Positions 7,809 to 15,592 of a DNA stretch of 64,000 nucleotides are shown here, in pieces. The notes under the pieces were generated by a model, which worked only from the letters and a program-made list of their open reading frames with translations, ran no database searches and was not told where the DNA came from. Within the stretch, counting starts at the first letter, position 1. Every line of letters starts with the position of its first letter. Position numbers and translations under genes: made by a program. The DNA is from Streptomyces sp. S.PB5 (GTDB taxonomy: Bacteria; Actinomycetota; Actinomycetes; Streptomycetales; Streptomycetaceae), in NCBI RefSeq assembly GCF_030403745.1, contig NZ_JAQMWP010000011.1:248001-312000 (forward strand), read 5' to 3'.

Positions 7809-9298
7809 CGGCGTCCCGTCCCTCCGGACACGCCAAAGCCGACGCCTCCGCAGGCGCCTCGGGCAACGACGCCTGGGCGCCGGCCCGTTGGCGCGGTGTC
7901 CTCGGCTGCATCCTCGCCGCCGCCATGACCGTCCTGGACCTGTCCATGACGAGCACCGCGCTGGGCAGCATCCAACAGGGCGTGGACGCCTCGCTCGGCA
8001 AGGGTTCGCTGGTCATCACGGCGTACGCGACCGCCGAGCTGATCACCCTCTCGCTGAGCGCCTATCTGACCCGGGCGATGCGCCCGCGCACCTATCTCGT
8101 CCTGCTGGTCGGCCTGTTCGTGGCCGGGGCGCTGCTCTCGGCGAGCGCCTGGAACTTCGAGAGCCTGCTCGTGGCACGCCTCGTGCAGGGCGCTGCCAGC
8201 GGGGCGATCATGCCGTTCGCCTACTACGCGATCGTCGTCCTGCTGCCCCTGGACGAGCACCCGAAGGCCATCTCCACGTTCTCCCTCACGGTCACCGGCT
8301 CCTACGTCCTCGCCCCGATCCTGTGCATCACCCTGGGAGAGTGGATCAGCTGGCGGGCGCTGTACTGCGTGGCCGTCCCGGCGGGCGCGTTCGCGTTGTG
8401 GCTGGCCCTGCCGGCGCTGCGGGCCATGCGGCCGGACGAGTCGCCGCTGGGCCGCCGGTTCAACGCGGTGAGCGTGGCGGCGGTGGTGGTCGCCCTCTTC
8501 TGCACCCAGTACGTCCTGGACACCGGCCAGGACCGGGGCTGGTTCTCCTCGGCGGTGGTGACGGCCGGGACGGGCACGGCGGTGGTCGCCTTCGCGCTGT
8601 TCGCGTGGTCGGAACTGCGCGGCCGCGCCCCGCTCGTCGACCTGCGGCTGCTGCGGCTGCGCCCCTTCCTGGCCAGCTGCGTGTTCAACGTCGTGGCGGG
8701 CGGCGCGGTGTACTCCAGCCTTGTGCTGATCCCCCTCTATCTGACCACCCTGGGCTTCTCGACCGGCGAGATCGGCACCGTCTCGCTCTACGGCGGTACG
8801 GTCCAGCTCGTGATCGCGCTGGGCCTGCCCGTCCTGCTGCGCCGCGTCGACACCTTCCTCCTCACCGCCACCGGCGCCACGGTCTTCGCCGTCGCCGCGC
8901 TGCTGCCCTTCCTGGCCGGCGACACACCGCCGTACGCCGTGATCGTGCTGGCGCTGATGGCCCGCTCGGTGGGGTCCGGGCTGCTGCTCGCCGCGCTGGG
9001 ACTGATGGCCACCCGTGCGCTCGGCGCGAGCCAGGCCTCGTCGGGGTCGCTGCTGTTCAACATGGCGCGCAGTCTGGGCGGTTCGGTCGGGGCGGCGCTG
9101 TGCGCGGCGTTCCTGGCGATCCGGCAGGCCTACCACACCGACGCGACGCACACGGCGGCCGAGGCGCGGATGCCGGCGCTGCACGACGTGCTCGGCGTCG
9201 CCTTCGTGATCCTCCTCCTGCTCGCGCTCGCCCTCCTGGCCGGCCATCTGCTGCGTCGACCGGGGGCCCGGGGGGCGGTCAGAGCGACAGACGGGTGA
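7805..9298 (+). CDS. MFS transporter, DHA2 (EmrB/QacA) drug-efflux type
   Basis: 497 residues with about 14 hydrophobic segments. The first begins at RGVLGCILAAAMTVLDLSM, followed by LVITAYATAELITLSLSAYL and the RLVQGAASGAIMPFAYY segment typical of DHA2 proton-driven exporters. It is the last gene of the coupled operon and most likely exports the operon's product, giving self-resistance. The start was chosen at ATG 7805, which overlaps the methyltransferase stop and has GAAGG upstream. A convergent hairpin follows about 80 bases downstream. Substrate is inferred only from position. Confidence 0.9.
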   Translation: MTASRPSGHAKADASAGASGNDAWAPARWRGVLGCILAAAMTVLDLSMTSTALGSIQQGVDASLGKGSLVITAYATAELITLSLSAYLTRAMRPRTYLVLLVGLFVAGALLSASAWNFESLLVARLVQGAASGAIMPFAYYAIVVLLPLDEHPKAISTFSLTVTGSYVLAPILCITLGEWISWRALYCVAVPAGAFALWLALPALRAMRPDESPLGRRFNAVSVAAVVVALFCTQYVLDTGQDRGWFSSAVVTAGTGTAVVAFALFAWSELRGRAPLVDLRLLRLRPFLASCVFNVVAGGAVYSSLVLIPLYLTTLGFSTGEIGTVSLYGGTVQLVIALGLPVLLRRVDTFLLTATGATVFAVAALLPFLAGDTPPYAVIVLALMARSVGSGLLLAALGLMATRALGASQASSGSLLFNMARSLGGSVGAALCAAFLAIRQAYHTDATHTAAEARMPALHDVLGVAFVILLLLALALLAGHLLRRPGARGAVRATDG

Positions 9299-9376
9299 CA
9301 CACCAGCGGCCAGGGGGCGTTCCTCGCCGCCGTGCGGGACAGCGGCGGAATGTCGTGGGCGTTCGTCGACCAGGGG

Positions 9377-9420
9377 TGACGGCGGCCGGGTGCGGGGCCG
9401 GTCGCCGTCCGCCGCCGTCA
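9377..9420. terminator. Convergent hairpin between two transporter genes
   Basis: TGACGGCGG at 9377-9385 pairs perfectly with CCGCCGTCA at 9412-9420, and the loop contains further CCGG complementarity. It lies between convergent genes and includes the stop codon of the minus-strand transporter, so it could end transcription both ways. No U-tract, as is usual in this group. Confidence 0.5.
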
Positions 9421-10767
9421 GGACAGCTCCGCTCCCCGGGTCTCGGGCAGTCGTATCGCGGCCGCCAGGCCGACCGCGCCGGTGGCGAGGATCCACAGGC
9501 TCGGGCCGATCGCCGTACCGGTGTGGTCGATCAGCCACTCCAGCACGAACGGGGTGAGCAGTCCGGTCAGCGACCCGGCGACGCTGTACCCCATCGACAG
9601 CCCGGAGTAGCGGACCCGGGTCGGGAACGCCTCGGTCAGCACCGCGGGCGCGGCACCGGTGTAGAGGGTGATCAGCACGCTGAAGAGAACGAAGCCGGCC
9701 GCGATCGCGGGCGCGGAGCCCTGTCCCATGAGCAGGAACACCGGGTAGGTGAGCACCAGCACCACGACGGTGGAGCCGATCATCACCGGGCGCCGCCCCC
9801 AGCGGTCGGCGGCGATCCCGACGAACGGGCACAGCACCAGCCCGACGGCCAGCCCGATGCTCAGGCCGGTGAGTGCCACGTCGAGGGACGACTTCAGCGT
9901 CACCACGGTGTAGGTGGTGGAGTAGGTGAGGAAGACGAAGGTCGCCGCGGTGCCGAAGAACGCCAGCCCCCACACGCGGGCGAGGGCGCCGCGGTGCTCG
10001 CGGGCGGTCTCCTTCAGCGGGCTGCGGGAGATCTCCTGCCGGCTGTGGAGCTCGGTGAACGCCGGGGTGTCCTGGAGCCTCAGGCGCAGGTAGAGGCCCA
10101 CCACGCCGAGTGGCAGCGCCACGAGGAACGGGATGCGCCAGGCCCAGGACAGCAGCGCGTCCTGGCCGAGGCCACGGGTGAGCAGGGCGCCGAGCAGAGC
10201 GCCGACGAGGAACGACAGCAGGACTGTGAAGGTCTGCCAGCTGGTGTAGAGGGCTCTTCGGCCCGGGGGCGCGTACTCGGCGAGGAAGGAGGCGGAGCCG
10301 CCGTACTCGCCGCCCGCCGAGAGTCCTTGCAGGGCGCGGCAGGTGAACAGCAGTACCGGGGCCCAGACGCCGATGTCGGCGTAGGTCGGCAGGAGCCCGA
10401 TGGCCGCGGTGGAGACCGACATGAGCAGGACCACCGCGGAGAGCGCGGAGCGGCGGCCGAGGCGGTCCCCGAGCGCGCCGAACAGCAGCGCGCCGGCGGG
10501 CCGCAGCACCGAGGCGACCGCGTATCCGGCGTAGGTCAGCAGGAGCGCGGCGGTCGTGCTCTGCTCGGGGAAGAAGAGGGTGGCCAGGACGACCGCGAGG
10601 GTGCCGTAGATCGCGTAGTCGTACCACTCGACGAAGTTGCCGATGGAGGCCGCCACGACGGGCAGCTTCCGGTCACGGGCGGAGAGGGCCGGGGAGCCGG
10701 CGGAGCCGGGGGCGATGGCGGGGTCGGATGACGTGCCGGGGACGGGAGGAGAATTCCTGTCTGCCAT
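9418..10767 (-). CDS. MFS transporter, metabolite:H+ symporter (MHS) family
   Basis: 449 residues, about 12 membrane segments. SIGNFVEWYDYAIYG in the first segment and FGALGDRLGRRSAL after the second are hallmarks of the MHS family (ProP, ShiA, KgtP and relatives), which take up organic acids, betaines or similar small metabolites with protons. It is divergent from an M29 aminopeptidase gene across a short palindrome-containing spacer, so importer and hydrolase are probably co-controlled. Start is ATG 10767; the first 30 or so residues are Pro/Ser/Ala-rich and poorly constrained, so a later start is possible. Substrate unknown. Confidence 0.9.
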   Translation of the reverse strand: MADRNSPPVPGTSSDPAIAPGSAGSPALSARDRKLPVVAASIGNFVEWYDYAIYGTLAVVLATLFFPEQSTTAALLLTYAGYAVASVLRPAGALLFGALGDRLGRRSALSAVVLLMSVSTAAIGLLPTYADIGVWAPVLLFTCRALQGLSAGGEYGGSASFLAEYAPPGRRALYTSWQTFTVLLSFLVGALLGALLTRGLGQDALLSWAWRIPFLVALPLGVVGLYLRLRLQDTPAFTELHSRQEISRSPLKETAREHRGALARVWGLAFFGTAATFVFLTYSTTYTVVTLKSSLDVALTGLSIGLAVGLVLCPFVGIAADRWGRRPVMIGSTVVVLVLTYPVFLLMGQGSAPAIAAGFVLFSVLITLYTGAAPAVLTEAFPTRVRYSGLSMGYSVAGSLTGLLTPFVLEWLIDHTGTAIGPSLWILATGAVGLAAAIRLPETRGAELS

Positions 10768-10793
10768 AACAATACTTTTCCATACAGGAATTC
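10751..10793. promoter_or_regulatory. Perfect inverted repeat in a divergent promoter (candidate operator)
   Basis: GAATTCCTGT at 10751-10760 and ACAGGAATTC at 10784-10793 are exact reverse complements 23 bases apart, in an A+T-rich spacer between the MHS transporter and the M29 aminopeptidase. The left arm covers codons 3-6 of the transporter as called. The two XRE-cupin regulators downstream are the obvious candidate binders; this is inference. Confidence 0.6.
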
Positions 10794-10811
10794 CGGCGTA
10801 CAGTCCCCCTC

Positions 10812-12017
10812 ATGGGGATCATGGAGGACTTCACCAGGGGTATCGCCGAACTCGCCGTCACCGTGGGAGCCAACGTCCAGCCCGGCCAGATCGTGGTCGT
10901 GTCCGCCGAACCGGGCCATCTGCCGCTCGCGCGCGAGATAGCCCGAGCCGCCTACGACCGCGGGGCCCGCTTCGTCGACGTGAGCGTGTTCGACCCGCTG
11001 CTCAAGCGGGTCCGTGTGCAGCACGCCGAGCCCGACACCCTCGCCTTCGTCCCGCCGTGGCTGCCGAGCGCCGTCCTCGCCCAGGGCGAGGCGGGAGCCG
11101 CGACCGTGCGGATCACCGGCCCGACCCGGCCCGGTGCACTCGACGGACTCGACCCGGCGCTCGCCGGCCGGGACATGCTCCCGATGCTCCCCGAGCGCCG
11201 CACCGTCATCAACGACCGCAGCATCAACTGGACCCTCGTACCGCACCCCTCGCCCGGCTGGGCCGCCGTGGCCCACCCCGAGCTGCCGCCCGAGGAGGCC
11301 TTGGCCCGACTCGTCGACGAGCTCTCCCACATCTGCCGCCTCGACGAACCGGACCCGGCGGCGGCCTGGCGCGAGCGCATGACCATGCTCGCCGGGGTCG
11401 GCGAGCGGCTGACAGAACGGCGCTTCGACGCGATCCGGCTGCGCGGCCCCGGCACCGACCTCACCGTCGGCCTCCTGCCCAGCTCACGCTGGCTGACCAC
11501 CGCCATGACCAACCGCGACGGCGTCGGCCATCTCGCCAACCTGCCCACCGAGGAACTGCTCACCACGCCCGACCCGGAACGCGTCGACGGCGTGGTGGCC
11601 TCCTCACGCCCGCTGACCCTGGCCGGTGCCACGGTCGACGGCATGCGCATCCGCTTCGAGGGCGGCCGGGCCGTCTCGATCGAGGCCGACCGCGGCGCGG
11701 ACGTCCTCAAGGGCTACACCTCCCGCGACCCCGGCGCCGCGCGCCTGGGCGAACTCGCCCTGGTGGACGGCCTCGGCCGCATCGGACCGCTCGGCACGGT
11801 CTTCCACGAGACCCTGTTGGACGAGAACGCGGCCACCCATCTCGCCTTCGGCTGGGGCTATCTCGCCCCGGTCGCGGACCCGGACGACCACGCGCGCGTC
11901 AACACCTCCGCGATCCACGTCGACTTCATGATCGGGTCGGCGGAGATGACGGTGGAGGGGCTCACGGACGACGGCACGGCGGTGACGATCCTCGACCGGG
12001 GGGACTGGCGGATCTGA
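10812..12017 (+). CDS. M29 family aminopeptidase (AmpS/PepS type)
   Basis: 401 residues, the normal size for M29 metallo-aminopeptidases (AmpS, PepS, AmpT). Family marks include LRGPGTDLTVGLL, NLPTEELLTTPD, FHETLLDENAATHLAFG and SAIHVDFMIGS. The Glu, His and HxD residues in these motifs are the usual two-metal ligands. It should release N-terminal residues from short peptides, or act on a related amide, in the cytoplasm. The adjacent divergent MHS importer and downstream regulators suggest an uptake-and-hydrolysis unit under operator control. ATG 10812 is preceded by few bases beyond the operator, so the leader is short. Confidence 0.87.
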   Translation: MGIMEDFTRGIAELAVTVGANVQPGQIVVVSAEPGHLPLAREIARAAYDRGARFVDVSVFDPLLKRVRVQHAEPDTLAFVPPWLPSAVLAQGEAGAATVRITGPTRPGALDGLDPALAGRDMLPMLPERRTVINDRSINWTLVPHPSPGWAAVAHPELPPEEALARLVDELSHICRLDEPDPAAAWRERMTMLAGVGERLTERRFDAIRLRGPGTDLTVGLLPSSRWLTTAMTNRDGVGHLANLPTEELLTTPDPERVDGVVASSRPLTLAGATVDGMRIRFEGGRAVSIEADRGADVLKGYTSRDPGAARLGELALVDGLGRIGPLGTVFHETLLDENAATHLAFGWGYLAPVADPDDHARVNTSAIHVDFMIGSAEMTVEGLTDDGTAVTILDRGDWRI

Positions 12018-12168
12018 CCAGCGGCGGACATGGTTGCCGGGATTCTCAGGGGCTGACCGGGGTGCGCACACGAGCGTGCTTATGATGGGCGCGATCGGCG
12101 TACGGTGCGGCACCGTCTCCCGATGTCGAGGGGCACGGGACGCCCCGGGAGCCATTGGGAGGTGGCGC

Positions 12169-12723
12169 GTGGACGAGATCGTGGAACTGGGCGGCAGGCT
12201 CCGCCGATTGCGCCGCGCGCGGAGCCTCACGCTCGCCGAACTCGCCGACAAGGCCAACCTCACCGCCGGCTACCTCGCCAACGTGGAGAACGGCGTCACC
12301 ACACCGAGCCTCAGCTCTCTGGCAGCCCTCGCGGCCGTGCTGGGCACGGACATGTCGGCGTTCTTCCCGGCCACCGAACGCACCAACGTGCACGTCCACC
12401 GCGCCGCCCAGCTGAAGAACCTGCGGGTGGGCAGGAACAGCAGCAGCGTCTACACGGTGCTCTCCGCGCGCTCCGCCGACCCGGCCTTCACCGGCCTCGT
12501 CGACCACATCACGCCGTCGGACTCGACCATGTCCGTCTCCCACTTCGGGGAGCGGCTCGCGCTCGTGCTCAAGGGCGAGATCGAGATGCGCATCGGCACC
12601 GCGGTGCACCGGCTGGGCGTCGGTGACACCCTGCACTACTCCTCCCATCCCGAGCACCAGCTCAAGGTGATCTCGGAGGAACCCGCGGAGATCCTGTGGG
12701 TCGTCACCCCGGCGGTGCTGTGA
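12169..12723 (+). CDS. XRE-family regulator with C-terminal cupin (first of a pair)
   Basis: 184 residues. The N-terminal helix-turn-helix (about 5-62) includes LTLAELADKANLTAGYLANVENG and PSLSSLAALAAVL. A cupin-like small-molecule sensing barrel lies at about 105-184 (ALVLKGEIEMRI, LGVGDTLHYSSHPEHQ). Such proteins repress or activate catabolic genes in response to a ligand. Start is the GTG at 12169 after GGGAGG. An upstream in-frame start (12034) would add a non-conserved leader. It shares GTGA with the next gene, a paralogue of identical length. Probable target: the divergent MHS/M29 promoter. Confidence 0.85.
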   Translation: MDEIVELGGRLRRLRRARSLTLAELADKANLTAGYLANVENGVTTPSLSSLAALAAVLGTDMSAFFPATERTNVHVHRAAQLKNLRVGRNSSSVYTVLSARSADPAFTGLVDHITPSDSTMSVSHFGERLALVLKGEIEMRIGTAVHRLGVGDTLHYSSHPEHQLKVISEEPAEILWVVTPAVL

Positions 12724-13274
12724 GCGCCAAGGACGTCGCCCTCGACGAGGACGCGCTGGCTTCCCGTGTCGGCGGCCGGCTGCGGCGGCTTCGCCAGGAC
12801 CGCGGGCTGACCCTCGCCGCCCTCTCCCGGTCCTGCGGAGTCTCCGTCTCCTACCTCTCCGCGGTCGAGAAGGGCGTCAACCACCCCTCCCTGAACACGC
12901 TGGCCGCGATCACCGAGGCCCTCGGCGTCAGCATCCGCACGGTCGTCGCGGAGGAGGGCCAGGAGACCATCCGGCTGTCCGCCATACCACGCCAGCCGTC
13001 GGCCACCGCCGAGGTCTCCCACCCCCTGCTCACCCTGCGCGCGTCGATCGTCTCCGCCGCCCCCGGCGACGAGGGAACCTGCCCGGTCGACCTGGAGGAC
13101 CGCGGCCTCTTCCTCTACGTCGTCACGGGCACCGTCGTCGTCCGGGTCGACGGCACCGAGTACACCCTCGACGCGGGCGACGCGCTCGACGTGACGGAAC
13201 TCAGCGAGGTGACGTGGCGGAGTCCGGTGGCGTCCGAGGTCACCTGGGTCTCGTGCCCCAGCCGCCGACGGTGA
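12720..13274 (+). CDS. XRE-family regulator with C-terminal cupin (second of a pair)
   Basis: 184 residues, built like its neighbour: helix-turn-helix at about 12-72 (LTLAALSRSCGVSVSYLSAVEKG) and a cupin barrel at about 100-180 (LYVVTGTVVVRVDGTEYTLDAGDALDV). The two differ in sequence, so the duplication is not recent. The GTG start overlaps the previous stop, so the two are made together and could form a heteromer or bind two sites. The C-terminus ends in a basic CPSRRR. Nothing recognisable follows for about 240 bases (13275-13510). Confidence 0.85.
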   Translation: MSAKDVALDEDALASRVGGRLRRLRQDRGLTLAALSRSCGVSVSYLSAVEKGVNHPSLNTLAAITEALGVSIRTVVAEEGQETIRLSAIPRQPSATAEVSHPLLTLRASIVSAAPGDEGTCPVDLEDRGLFLYVVTGTVVVRVDGTEYTLDAGDALDVTELSEVTWRSPVASEVTWVSCPSRRR

Positions 13275-13512
13275 GGAGGCCGGGGCGGCCCGAGTGCTCC
13301 ACCGTCCTGCCGCAGCGTGCGCGCCCTCGTCCAGCTCCAGATGTTCATGAGCGACCATCTCTGACGTCACGCACCTGAGGCGCCAGGACGAGCTCGCTCA
13401 TCCCAGGAAGCTCAGCCTCACCTGACGGTCGGCATTGTCGACGTCGGTGTCCACCGGCCTCCGGGATCGTCGACAAAGCCGGTCAGATCGGCGTCGCGGA
13501 CACGGGCCCAAG

Positions 13513-14225
13513 GCGTCGGCGACCCCAACTGGTCCGGCTGTTGTCACAGAGCGCTTTGGAACGCCTGCGTGCCGGACTGCCCTCCTCCCCTGTCGTACAG
13601 CTGACCCGCCGGCGCCGGATGCCCGCCGAGATCGCTGCCTTCATCTCGGCCGCCTTCTACCACCACCGGGGTTCCGGGTTCCGAGTGGGTGCTGATCGTC
13701 CCCCACCTCGCGCAGCGCTTGGCGGTCGTCCGCCACCTGCCCCTGCTGATCGGTGATTCTCAGCTGGCCGATGCCTCGGTCGGCAGCGTCGACTCCTACC
13801 AGGGCGGGGAACGCGATGTCGTCCTGTACGGCTTCACGCGCAGCACCCCGAAGGCCGTACCGGCTTTCTGAAGGAGCTACGCCGGGCCAACGTCGCCTTC
13901 ACGCACGCCAAGAGCCAGCTGGTCCTCACAGGCGACCTGAGCATTCTGATCCGTGCGAACGATCCCGGCTTCCGCGCTCTCATTCACGACCTGCACCAGC
14001 ATCTGCTCGACCGCGGCGATCTGAGGGACCACGGGGATGTCATGACGGCCCTCCATGAACTTCCCCGAAGAGCGAGTCCTGGAGGACGCCGCCTTCGGCC
14101 AGGGCAGAGTGCCCACCCGGTTCCACGCCATGCTGCTGCCCGTCTGGCAGGTGGAGATCGGCGCCGATGTCACCGAGAGTGGTTCACTCCGCTCTCCCCC
14201 TTCGCGTGACGTGCCGGGAACGTAA
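13513..14225 (+). pseudogene. Remnant of an SF1 (AAA_12-type) DNA/RNA helicase
   Basis: Pieces of a superfamily I helicase C-terminal half are spread over three frames. They are GVGDPNW, then RRMPAEIAAFISAAFY, then WVLIVPHLAQRLA with SVDSYQGGERDVVLYGFTRS (helicase motifs V/VI), then GFLKELRRANVAFTHAKSQL, and a tail FPEERVLEDAAFGQGRVPTRFHAM ending at TAA 14223-14225. The N-terminal ATPase half is absent and part of the middle is missing. One frame change, at AAGGCCG near 13853, would be repaired by one extra G. Even so, the gene lacks its Walker A half and is broken. It borders the dynamin/caspase block and may be a relic of an earlier insertion there. Confidence 0.75.
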
Positions 14226-14234
14226 GTCGGAAAT

Positions 14235-15587
14235 TCACCCCCGATACACCACCCGCCCCGGCAGCTCCCTGCCGTCGATCCGCGCCCAAAGCCGCAGGCC
14301 GGCGAGTACCTGGCCCTTGCGTCCCCCTGCGTCCAGCGGGATGTCGTTGCCACCGGTCCGCTGCCGGGCTTCGCGGTAGAAGGGGGCCAGGACCTCCACG
14401 GCGACGTCGGCGCCCCTGCCGCGCGCCCTCCGGCGCACTTCGAGTACGGCCCGCTGGGACGCCTCCGCGACCTCGGCCCACCAACTGCCGGTCGCCGCCG
14501 GGGGCAGGTGCACCACTGAGCACAGGGCTTCGTCCACGGCCAGCGCCGCATGGAGTTCCGCCGCGGAGTCCTGGGACCGGCGAGCGGCGAGGCGGCTGAT
14601 CCGCTGAGCGAGTTCCTGCCGATAGGCAAGGCGGTGGGCCGGGTCGCGCAGCGAGACGGTGCCCCGGTGTGTGAGGCTCTCCACACAGTGGTGCAGCTGG
14701 TCGTCGAGTTCACCGAGTCCGGCGACCCAGCCCGCGAGTACGACCCACACCGGCAGCTGCGGCTGGCCCTCGCCGACGGGCGCGGTGCCAGGCGTCTCCT
14801 CGCAATCCGCCGCCTCCAGAGCCCACGGCGCTGCTTCCCCTCGCACACCCAATCGCACTCCGGCCGATTGGTATCGGGGGAGCGCCGGCACCAGGACCTG
14901 TTCACGGTCGAGCGCTCGCCATTCGACCCATTCAGCTCCGGCCGGGTCCGCCAGCGCCAACTGACCTGCTCTCTCTCGCCACTTGGGGACGTGCACAGTC
15001 GGCAGTCGCAGCATCGCCAGATGGAACCAACGCCACAGCGCCGGGGTGTCAGCGCTCGACGGGAGCTGCACCGGTCCGAGGTAGTCGACTGCTTCCGGAC
15101 TTGCCACGAACTCCCCTACGAGGGCGGAGAGTTCGGGGTCCGCGCCTGAGCCCGGCCGGTGGACGCCCGCGGCCGAGGGGGTCCGGTCGAGGGAAGTGGG
15201 CACGGGCGCCTCCCGCACTGCTGCGGCGGCCGACACCGCAGCGGGGTCGTCCGCAGTGGCACAGGGCGCCGGGTGCGGCACCGCAGCGAGCACGGCTGCG
15301 GTGGACGTTCCGGGAACCACTTCGGCCCCCGTACCCGACGGGCCGCGGACTGTCTTTCCGTCGGATCTCGGCATGGTGGCCGCCGGTGCGGGCAGCCCCG
15401 CCGCACCGGCGGCCAGAATCGACTCCACCTCCCGCAACACTGCGCGGCACTCCTCGACTCCGGGGTCGTCGGGCAGGGCGGCGAGGAGTTCACACAGGAC
15501 GGAGTGCAGTCCGACAAGTTGAGCACGGGCCGTGAGTGCGAGGTACGAGCCCGGGGCCCGGCTCAGCAGTGTCCTGAGAGCGTCCAT
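14235..15587 (-). CDS. Uncharacterised protein, last gene of the Hsp70-like/dynamin minus-strand operon
   Basis: 450 residues, no signal peptide or membrane segment, and I do not recognise a family. An N-terminal helical part (about 1-65, many Leu/Ala) is followed by a Pro/Ala/Thr linker of about 100 residues. A C-terminal domain with many Trp follows (LWRWFHLAMLRLP, VEWRALDRE, QLPVWVVLAGWVAGLGELDDQ) and ends RLWARIDGRELPGRVVYRG. The ATG at 15587 starts 5 bases after the stop of the 1200-residue Hsp70-like gene, so it is coupled to it and probably works with it. An in-frame start at 15686 would overlap the upstream gene by 94 bases and was not chosen. Confidence 0.7.
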   Translation of the reverse strand: MDALRTLLSRAPGSYLALTARAQLVGLHSVLCELLAALPDDPGVEECRAVLREVESILAAGAAGLPAPAATMPRSDGKTVRGPSGTGAEVVPGTSTAAVLAAVPHPAPCATADDPAAVSAAAAVREAPVPTSLDRTPSAAGVHRPGSGADPELSALVGEFVASPEAVDYLGPVQLPSSADTPALWRWFHLAMLRLPTVHVPKWRERAGQLALADPAGAEWVEWRALDREQVLVPALPRYQSAGVRLGVRGEAAPWALEAADCEETPGTAPVGEGQPQLPVWVVLAGWVAGLGELDDQLHHCVESLTHRGTVSLRDPAHRLAYRQELAQRISRLAARRSQDSAAELHAALAVDEALCSVVHLPPAATGSWWAEVAEASQRAVLEVRRRARGRGADVAVEVLAPFYREARQRTGGNDIPLDAGGRKGQVLAGLRLWARIDGRELPGRVVYRG

Positions 15588-15592
15588 GGCAG

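Noticed and set aside
9299..9376. Short peptide fragment (TSGQGAFLAAVRDSGG...) between the two transporters
   Set aside because: Could be a gene relic but is too short to assign and has no start.
7609..10731. A 1040-residue plus-strand reading frame, and its long antisense counterpart
   Set aside because: Arg/Gly/Pro-rich shadow of the exporter and MHS genes; no motifs.
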